From Candidatus Flexicrinis proximus (GTDB lineage Bacteria; Chloroflexota; Anaerolineae; Aggregatilineales; Phototrophicaceae), in the NCBI GenBank assembly GCA_016712885.1, contig JADJQF010000003.1:372001-436000 (forward strand): a stretch of DNA of 64,000 bases, given 5' to 3'. Shown one piece after another: positions 58,407 to 64,000 of this stretch. The translations under genes and the position numbers were made by a program. The number at the start of each line of letters is the position of its first letter. The first letter of the stretch is position 1. A model generated the notes under the pieces. That model was given only the letters and a program-made list of their open reading frames with translations. It was not told where the DNA came from and did no database searches.

Positions 58407-59161
58407 AGCCACTTCGTTTGTACCTAGTTTTGCTTGTTGGTACGGTTGTGGTCGCCTGGCTGGTGATGCAGCTTGCACCGATTGATGCGGCGGGGAGTTT
58501 CGCCTATCAAACCGGCGCATTTGGTTCCGCCTCTACATTGTTTCTCGAATCGGCCGTGCGCGACCCTGGCGACCCGTTCCGCGTGTATTCGGCTGGGAGC
58601 GCCCAGCTCGGGTTGGATGACTCTGAAGCGGCGGACCTGCTGCTGCGGTCCTACGAACTGGGCGATGAAGACCTCAAGCAGCTTTCGGCCTACAATGCAG
58701 GGATCGCGTACTTCCGCGAGGCGGACTACTTCGCGGCGGTCAGGGCGTTCAGAGCCGTACTCGAAATTGACCCTTCGGATTCCGATGCGCGATACAACTA
58801 CGAACTGGCACTGCGGTACGCACTGCCGCCGACCCCATCTGAGCAGCAGCAGCGGACAAACCCTGAGGAGGGACAGACGGACCCGACGATCACACCATCG
58901 CCAGAGCCAGGGGGCTTCGATGGGCCGACCCCGACCCCGCCACGAGAGGAGTTTGAGCCTGATCCTACTGAGACGCCAGTGGGCGGAACGGGTGACTTTG
59001 GTGACGACGCCGACTCGACGCCTGTTCCGGTGGAGGGCGGTCCTCTCACACTCGAACAAGCGATACGATTGCTGGATGCGGCGGCCCAGGATGCGCTCAC
59101 GATTTCGCCATTCTACTTGACGGCAACTCCGGGCGGCGTTGCAGGGGAAAACGACTGGTGA
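58403..59161 (+). CDS. TPR-repeat protein, BatC-like
   Basis: 252 residues, GTGA start on the batB stop. A signal or anchor helix (L-V-L-L-V-G-T-V-V-V-A-W-L-V) is followed by about three TPR-like helical pairs (Y-N-A-G-I-A-Y-F-R-E-A-D-Y-F-A-A-V-R-A-F). A Pro/Thr/Glu-rich segment (around 145-205) leads to a short C-terminal helix. In Bat operons a TPR gene follows batB and its product is thought to assemble the VWA proteins. GTGA overlap with batD. Confidence 0.75.
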   Translation: MKPLRLYLVLLVGTVVVAWLVMQLAPIDAAGSFAYQTGAFGSASTLFLESAVRDPGDPFRVYSAGSAQLGLDDSEAADLLLRSYELGDEDLKQLSAYNAGIAYFREADYFAAVRAFRAVLEIDPSDSDARYNYELALRYALPPTPSEQQQRTNPEEGQTDPTITPSPEPGGFDGPTPTPPREEFEPDPTETPVGGTGDFGDDADSTPVPVEGGPLTLEQAIRLLDAAAQDALTISPFYLTATPGGVAGENDW

Positions 59162-60378
59162 AGCGACTGTTGGCCCTAGTACTCTTTATCGTTGCACCTG
59201 TCGCTGCTCAGTCGGAGCCGCCGTTCCGCGTGGATGCGTCCTTCGATGTTGTTTGGGCGTATCCGGGCCAGGCTGTGTCATATACGGTGACTGCCTACAG
59301 CGATACTGAGAGAGAGGTCGGGTTCAACCTGCCAACGTTTGAGGGGTTCTGGCAGGCAGGCGGACGCGGCTTCAGCGGCTCGGCTACGATAGAAGGCAAG
59401 CAATACAATACATCAATCTATCAGGTGACATTGTATCCGCACAGCATCGGACGGCTTGAAGTGCCTGCCGCGAGGGTGGATTTTGCCGAGACTGTCTTCA
59501 GCGAAGGCGCATCGCGCTTAAGCGCGAGTACTTCGATAGACGTTTTAGAATTACCGGCGGCGCCGGCAGATTTCTCGGGTTTGGTAGGCGCGGTTGGGGC
59601 GCAGTTTTCCGCCGAGCCTGCGGTGGTGTCGATTGGTGAGCCGATACAAGTCACCTTGAGACTCCAAGGGGCAGCGAATCTGGCTCAGTTGCCGCCGGTC
59701 GATGTACAGGTCCCTGACGGTTGGCGCCTGTACCACGAGCCTCAGACGGCCGAGAGCGTGTTTGACGGAAATGCTCTGACCCAGACCCGTGTGATACGCT
59801 GGCGGGCAGTTGCCGATCGCGCTGGGCGCGCGTCGCTTGGTGTGCTGCCAATTACGTTCTTCACTTTGGCGAACGGGTACCAGACACTGGAAATCCCCCT
59901 GATCGATTTCGAAGTACTGCCGGGCGCGAATGGTGAGCTCTCGCGCGAGGAGATTACGCGAGTGGCACCATCACTGCTCCAAACTGCCGGTTCGCAGCTC
60001 GGGGCGGGATCCGTCCCGGGTTTGGTCTGGGGAGTCGCACCGATTCTTGCGGTTGCGGTATTTGCCGGGCGCGAAGCTTCCCGGCGCTGGCAGCAGTTTC
60101 AAGCTGCGGCACGGAAGCGTAACGCCTTGCGCCGGGCGACATCGAGACTGCGAATGGTCGCCCGATCGAACGGGGACCTGGCTGATATTGAGACCGCAAT
60201 ACTCAACTATTTCTCCGACCACAAATGGGACCGGCGAGCATTCACCGAAGCTGGCGAACTGTTGGGACTTGTGGAGGATGCGCGCTATGCGCCGAACGGT
60301 GCCTTACAGGCGGAGTCACTAGCGAAACGGGCAGCAGAGCTCTTGAGGCGGATTGAAAGTGCTGGCCGCAATGCGTAG
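59158..60378 (+). CDS. BatD family protein
   Basis: 406 residues, GTGA start on the previous stop. A signal peptide (K-R-L-L-A-L-V-L-F-I-V-A-P-V-A-A-Q) is cut near Q-S-E-P. An extracellular beta-rich region (about 25-275) resembles the oxygen-tolerance BatD domain. One membrane helix (V-P-G-L-V-W-G-V-A-P-I-L-A-V-A-V-F) and a basic cytoplasmic tail of ~100 residues follow. The family is confined to Bat-type operons and its function is unknown. Confidence 0.82.
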   Translation: MKRLLALVLFIVAPVAAQSEPPFRVDASFDVVWAYPGQAVSYTVTAYSDTEREVGFNLPTFEGFWQAGGRGFSGSATIEGKQYNTSIYQVTLYPHSIGRLEVPAARVDFAETVFSEGASRLSASTSIDVLELPAAPADFSGLVGAVGAQFSAEPAVVSIGEPIQVTLRLQGAANLAQLPPVDVQVPDGWRLYHEPQTAESVFDGNALTQTRVIRWRAVADRAGRASLGVLPITFFTLANGYQTLEIPLIDFEVLPGANGELSREEITRVAPSLLQTAGSQLGAGSVPGLVWGVAPILAVAVFAGREASRRWQQFQAAARKRNALRRATSRLRMVARSNGDLADIETAILNYFSDHKWDRRAFTEAGELLGLVEDARYAPNGALQAESLAKRAAELLRRIESAGRNA

Positions 60379-61153
60379 CCGTGTAACTCCAGGTCCTGTT
60401 CTCGTCTTGAGTACGATAGTGGTCCTGACTGTCACTCTGCTTTGCCACGAGTTGCAGGCTTATACTCAGGAGAATAGCGACCCCCGCGTGCTGGCTGTGG
60501 AGGCATATGATGCAGGCGACTATCTGCTCGCCGCGCAGCTTTGGGCGGCGGCAGCGCTGGCTGAGCCACGATCAGTCGACGCCCCGATTAATGCTGCGCA
60601 GTCCTACTTGCAGGCTAAGGACCTTGGCCTGGCAATGCTGTATTTCCGGCGTGCCCAAGCGCTTGATCCGCGGCACCCGGCGGTGCAACTGGGACTGGCG
60701 CTGGTCAGGGCGCTCAGAGTGGATATTCTGGACGATGAACCTGGACTGCTGCCGGCAATCGAGCGGCTGACCACGGAAATCGTAAGCACAGAAGAACTTG
60801 CCTGGATCACAGCGACTGTCTGGTCGGCTGTCTTCGGACTAATCGCCGCGAGCGCCTATCGGCCCCGTTTCAAGTGGACGGCAGCCGGGTGCGGAGTTGC
60901 GGCGATTGTCCTGCTAGCACTGCTGGCAGCGCGGGTCACTTCTGTGCGGGCAGCCCCACCGGCTGTCTTGACTGCTTTCGAGGCCATGCTTCAGAGTGAA
61001 CCCGGAAAGTCTGGTGTTGCCCTGTCACGGGTGTACGCCGCGGCGGAGGGACGAGTCGCTGATATCCGAGACGATTGGGTGCTAATCACGCTGGCCGACG
61101 GGCGGGCGGGATGGATCAGGAGTGACGAGATCGGGCTTATAGACGGGCCTTGA
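60353..61153 (+). CDS. TPR plus SH3-like membrane protein, BatE-like
   Basis: 266 residues from a TTG with GAGG five bases upstream; GTG (60359) and ATG (60371) inside the same frame are alternatives. An N-terminal helix (V-L-V-L-S-T-I-V-V-L-T-V-T-L-L) leads to TPR-like repeats (about 45-120), two membrane helices (about 150-200) and a C-terminal SH3-like domain (V-A-D-I-R-D-D-W-V-L-I-T-L-A-D-G-R-A-G-W-I). It overlaps batD by 26 bases. It is the last gene of the operon. Confidence 0.72.
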   Translation: MKVLAAMRSRVTPGPVLVLSTIVVLTVTLLCHELQAYTQENSDPRVLAVEAYDAGDYLLAAQLWAAAALAEPRSVDAPINAAQSYLQAKDLGLAMLYFRRAQALDPRHPAVQLGLALVRALRVDILDDEPGLLPAIERLTTEIVSTEELAWITATVWSAVFGLIAASAYRPRFKWTAAGCGVAAIVLLALLAARVTSVRAAPPAVLTAFEAMLQSEPGKSGVALSRVYAAAEGRVADIRDDWVLITLADGRAGWIRSDEIGLIDGP

Positions 61154-61180
61154 CTGGCGAAAGAGCGGGAAAGTAGTACT

Positions 61181-62041
61181 TTATGGCCGCAGAATCGTCG
61201 CGAAGTCCTGAGGCGTCTCAGCGATTACTGCCCCAGCGTATTTCATCGCAGCGATTTTCGCTTCGGCGCTCTCTGCGTCCGAGTTGACAATGGCGCCGGC
61301 GTGACCCATGCGCACTCCGTGAGGGGCGTTCTGGCCGGCGATAAAGGCGGTCACGGGCTTTGTCATTTTCGTAGCTATGAACTCAGCGGCGTCGATTTCT
61401 GCGCGGCCGCCTATTTCGCCGATGAGAGCGACGGCGTCGGTATCCGGATCAGCTTCGAATGCTTCGAGGATTTCGAGGAGCGACGTTCCAACTAACGGAT
61501 CTCCCCCAATGCCAACGACCAGTGACTGACCAATCCTTGCGTCAGTCAGGGCGCGGAGCACTTCATAGGTGAGCGTGCCGGAGCGCGATACCACGCCTAC
61601 GCGGCCTGGGAGGATGACCTCGTTAGGAATGATTCCCAGTTTGGACACACCTGGAATCACAAGTCCGGGACAGTTCGGGCCGATCAACCGCGAACGGCTG
61701 CCCCGCAGGCGGGCCATGACGCGCAGCATATCGTGGACTGGAATCCCTTCGGTGATGCAAACGATCAGGTCGAGGCCGGCATCTATCGCCTCAAAAATCG
61801 CGTCTGCGGCCTGTGCCGGCGGGACAAAGATGACCGATGCGTTCGCCTCAGTGACCTCTACCGCTTCGACCACGCTGTCGAGGACTTGAACCCCGTACGC
61901 CCATTCGCCGCCTTTGCCCGGTGTTACGCCAGCAACGACCTGGGTCCCGTATTTGAGCATGTGTTGAGCGTGGAATCCGCCCTCGCGGCCGGTTACGCCC
62001 TGAACGATCACACGCAGGTAGCGCGACAACGTGAAGGTCAT
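61181..62041 (-). CDS. sucD: Succinate-CoA ligase, alpha subunit
   Basis: 286 residues. CoA-binding motif G-V-T-G-R-E-G-G-F-H-A, the middle G-P-N-C-P-G-L-V, and the phospho-His segment M-G-H-A-G-A-I-V are present. The His accepts phosphate during catalysis. It makes succinyl-CoA and phosphate from succinate, CoA and a nucleoside triphosphate, or the reverse in the TCA cycle. The ATG overlaps the sucC stop (ATGA). Its partner here is unusually short. Confidence 0.93.
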   Translation of the reverse strand: MTFTLSRYLRVIVQGVTGREGGFHAQHMLKYGTQVVAGVTPGKGGEWAYGVQVLDSVVEAVEVTEANASVIFVPPAQAADAIFEAIDAGLDLIVCITEGIPVHDMLRVMARLRGSRSRLIGPNCPGLVIPGVSKLGIIPNEVILPGRVGVVSRSGTLTYEVLRALTDARIGQSLVVGIGGDPLVGTSLLEILEAFEADPDTDAVALIGEIGGRAEIDAAEFIATKMTKPVTAFIAGQNAPHGVRMGHAGAIVNSDAESAEAKIAAMKYAGAVIAETPQDFATILRP

Positions 62042-62997
62042 AGCTCACCTCTGGCCGCGTCAACCGCCAACCGGACGGCTTGGTTGAGGGATGAAGCAAA
62101 GCGCAGTGTTGGAAACCCCGCTTGCGCGAGATAGGCGCGACCGGTCTGCGAATGGATACCTTCCAGGCGCAGAATCAGCGGCACGGAGAGTCCAATCTCT
62201 GTGCATGCCGAAATAATGCCCTGCGCAACTTCGTCGGCACGCGTCACACCGCCAAAGACATTGAACACCAGTGCCTTGAGGCGGAAATAGGTGAGGAGCA
62301 AGCGAATACCAGTTTCGACGGTGTCGGACCTGGCGCCGCCGCCAATGTCCATGAAGTTTGCGGGACGAAGACCGTGATCTCGCCCGACGGTCGAGATCAC
62401 ATCCATCGTGGCCAGGGCAAGTCCCGCGCCATTGGCGATGACGCCGATCTGGCCATCTAACCTGGCGTAGCTGATTCCTGCCATACGAGCGAGGCGTTCA
62501 TCGTCAGCTTCTGCGGGAGGCCCGATGGCAAACTCGGGATGGCGGAAGTTTGCGCTGTCGTCGACGTAGATACGCGCGTCCAGCGTTATTAGGCGGCCAT
62601 TGGATTCCATGGCGAGTGGGTCAAGTGTAATTGAGAGCGAGTCAGACGCAATCAAGACGCGATATAAGTGCTGGGACGCGTCTACCAGCGGCTGCCAGGA
62701 CTTGCGCGGGAGCTCGAGCGAATTCGCCAGCGAGACCACCTGATAGTTGTGCAGACCGTGGAGCGGATCAATAACGATTGTCCCCTCGTGCGAACCTGCT
62801 TCATTGACAGCGAGACTCAGTACCGGGGCCGCCAACTCACGGTCGATCGTCAGGGTCAGCCTCAACATCTTCGTCATCGGAAGTGCTGGTTCAACCATAA
62901 CGGCGTGTTCGGGCTCGAAGTCGATTGTTACACCAAATACCGTTGGGATACGGTAGCGGGTAAGCAAGGAGAGCGCGGACGGACCGTTGAGATACAA
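62038..62997 (-). CDS. sucC: Succinate-CoA ligase, beta subunit, lacking part of the ATP-grasp domain
   Basis: 319 residues from a TTG preceded by GAGGT. The usual length is about 390. The N-terminus (L-N-G-P-S-A-L-S-L-L-T-R-Y-R-I-P-T) fits the family, but it then passes straight from V-F-G-V-T-I-D-F to E-P-E-H-A-V-M-V-E-P, where members have ~65 residues with the ATP-binding K-A-Q-V-H-A-G-G-R-G-K. The C-terminal CoA-ligase domain (F-M-D-I-G-G-G-A, V-F-N-V-F-G-G-V-T) is intact. It probably cannot bind nucleotide. The frame is open across the gap, so it is an in-frame loss or a divergent paralogue. Confidence 0.82.
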   Translation of the reverse strand: MYLNGPSALSLLTRYRIPTVFGVTIDFEPEHAVMVEPALPMTKMLRLTLTIDRELAAPVLSLAVNEAGSHEGTIVIDPLHGLHNYQVVSLANSLELPRKSWQPLVDASQHLYRVLIASDSLSITLDPLAMESNGRLITLDARIYVDDSANFRHPEFAIGPPAEADDERLARMAGISYARLDGQIGVIANGAGLALATMDVISTVGRDHGLRPANFMDIGGGARSDTVETGIRLLLTYFRLKALVFNVFGGVTRADEVAQGIISACTEIGLSVPLILRLEGIHSQTGRAYLAQAGFPTLRFASSLNQAVRLAVDAARGEL

Positions 62998-63063
62998 TGT
63001 GACCTCACACAGGAGTGATAGAAGATGGATTATACTGGATTACGGTGTTCAAACCGATAGGGA

Positions 63064-63093
63064 TTGGCTGAACACACGGGAATAGATTACACT
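63064..63093 (+). promoter_or_regulatory. Possible promoter of the LysM protein gene
   Basis: TTGGCT (63064-63069) and TACACT (63088-63093) are 18 bases apart, upstream of GGAGGAG and the ATG at 63130. Both hexamers have four matches, so support is modest. A TATAAT on the minus strand (63034-63029) may serve sucC. Confidence 0.35.
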
Positions 63094-63129
63094 TGGCACA
63101 TTAGTACTCACGCAAACGCGGAGGAGAGC

Positions 63130-64000
63130 ATGATGCGGAAATTGGCAATATGTGCAGCACTGCTGATCTTGGTCATGCTGACCGGTCTTTCGATCGCACA
63201 ATCAGCGGAACTGCTGCGAAATCCTGGTTTTGAGCAGCCGTATCTCGACGGCCCAGAAGGCCCAGTAGCAGAAGGCTGGTCAGCCTGGTATGTCGGTACA
63301 GAGAGCGAGCGCCCAGAATTTCTTGCCGCGCCGGCTGACCGGACTGTCGGCGGCGACGCGCAAATGTATACCTCATTCCTCGCCGTCCATAAGGCCGGAC
63401 TGTACCAGAGCGTTTCGGGACTGACCCCTGGCGCGACTGTCACATTTTCAGCGAACGTCTGGGTGTGGTCAACACGCGATGACCTTGACCCGGCGGTTAG
63501 CGTCGACCCAGGCAAAGTCACCATTGAAGTCGGTATCGATACGACTGGCAGCGTTAATCCGGAAGGCACGTCGATCATCTGGTCCGCGCCTGTAGAAGCT
63601 TACGACGCGTTCAATAAAGTTGAAGTCTCGGCTGCGCCAACCGGAGAAGTTGCCACGGTGTTCGTCAAGACTACCGTCGGTGAAGCCCGGCTGGTGACGG
63701 ATGTCTACGTCGATAATGCGTCGCTGTTGGCGGCTGAGGTTGCCGCCATTACGCCAGAGACCCCGGTTGAAGCGACAGCGCTGCCGGATCAGCCAACCAC
63801 CGAACCCGGCGTACCGACTGATGAAGCCGCTGCACCGACTCAAGAGGTGGCTACTGCTCCGACTGAAGTGGCGTTCCTTAGTACCATCGAACACATTGTC
63901 CAGCCAGGCGATTCGTACGACCTGATTGCCCGCATTTACGGCAGTTCAGTCGACGCGATCAAGCAGGCGAACGGCGTGGCTTTCGAAGACAACCTCATTT
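63130..64000 (+). CDS. Secreted LysM protein, 3' end beyond the window
   Basis: The frame runs from the ATG at 63130 (GGAGGAG upstream) to the window end without a stop, giving 290 codons. A signal peptide (R-K-L-A-I-C-A-A-L-L-I-L-V-M-L-T) is cut near S-I-A-Q-S. A beta-sandwich, carbohydrate-binding-like domain follows (about 25-200; L-L-R-N-P-G-F-E-Q-P, then V-Y-V-D-N-A-S-L-L). Next is a Thr/Pro/Glu linker (A-P-T-Q-E-V-A-T-A-P-T). It ends in a LysM motif, H-I-V-Q-P-G-D-S-Y-D-L-I-A-R-I-Y. LysM domains bind peptidoglycan or chitin, so the protein is probably attached to a cell-wall-like surface. What follows the LysM is not seen. Confidence 0.88.
   Translation, partial: MMRKLAICAALLILVMLTGLSIAQSAELLRNPGFEQPYLDGPEGPVAEGWSAWYVGTESERPEFLAAPADRTVGGDAQMYTSFLAVHKAGLYQSVSGLTPGATVTFSANVWVWSTRDDLDPAVSVDPGKVTIEVGIDTTGSVNPEGTSIIWSAPVEAYDAFNKVEVSAAPTGEVATVFVKTTVGEARLVTDVYVDNASLLAAEVAAITPETPVEATALPDQPTTEPGVPTDEAAAPTQEVATAPTEVAFLSTIEHIVQPGDSYDLIARIYGSSVDAIKQANGVAFEDNLI

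Noticed and set aside
1..64000. Mobile elements, prophage, CRISPR array or toxin-antitoxin system
   Set aside because: No transposase, integrase, phage structural gene, regularly spaced repeats or recognisable toxin-antitoxin pair was found in reading both strands.

Overview
The window looks like a contiguous piece of a moderately GC-rich bacterial chromosome, most probably a member of the Chloroflexota (Anaerolineae-like). This is an inference from the protein repertoire: a CpXC-domain protein, a SucCD pair, a Bat/MoxR operon, fused-MFS spermidine synthases and secreted proteins with Thr/Pro-rich linkers. It is not based on a marker-gene comparison. Coding density is high, and many adjacent genes overlap by ATGA/GTGA or a few bases. 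No rRNA, CRISPR array, insertion sequence, prophage or plasmid function was seen. One tRNA gene (Leu, anticodon TAG) is present.

Layout. 1-2.2 kb: the 3' end of argH, a ComF-type phosphoribosyltransferase, and a Gfo/Idh/MocA oxidoreductase on the other strand. 2.3-14.1 kb: a branched-chain amino acid locus, ilvE-ilvB-ilvN-ilvC-leuA-(85-aa protein)-leuC-leuD-cimA-(cupin)-leuB. It is preceded by a leader with a sigma70-like promoter, a 24-residue peptide in which 12 of 13 consecutive residues are Val/Ile/Leu, an antiterminator segment and a T-tailed terminator. ilvD is not in the locus. cimA suggests isoleucine is made through citramalate. leuD and the cupin gene each carry a one-base frameshift. 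14.4-25 kb: a LacI-type regulator, a two-domain solute-binding protein, nadD-obg, an AAA ATPase, a ROK kinase, a cytoplasmic GAF-PAS histidine kinase and a CpXC protein. 25-31.2 kb: a thioredoxin-fold protein, a DUF971 protein and a tightly overlapping pyrB-pyrC-pyrD-pyrE-pyrF operon (UMP synthesis except carbamoyl-phosphate synthetase), ending with a metallo-beta-lactamase-fold protein. 31.3-35 kb (minus strand): tig-clpP-clpX, a protein quality-control operon with an extended -10 promoter, then tRNA-Leu.

35.2-44.7 kb: a GNAT acetyltransferase, a membrane-fused spermidine-synthase-like protein, a DUF1461 membrane protein, yvcK, pgk-tpiA, a membrane protein with a degenerate HExxH motif, a polyprenyl-phosphate sugar-1-phosphate transferase homologue that lacks a key Asp, and a truncated haemoglobin. 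44.8-52.3 kb: a tandem periplasmic-binding-like lipoprotein or secreted protein, and a very large secreted ExeM/NucH-type nuclease broken into two reading frames. 52.4-61.2 kb: a Nudix hydrolase, two small membrane proteins and a MoxR-DUF58-BatA/B/C/D/E-like operon. 61.2-64 kb: sucD and an unusually short sucC on the minus strand, then the start of a secreted LysM protein that runs off the window.

The most unusual item is the peptide-attenuator architecture in front of the ilv/leu locus. Next are several enzymes that are recognisable but lack an expected part: SucC without the start of its ATP-grasp domain, a MraY/WecA relative without its third Asp, a nuclease with an out-of-frame deletion, and a dihydroorotate dehydrogenase with mixed class features. 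All family assignments were made by reading motifs; no database search was run.
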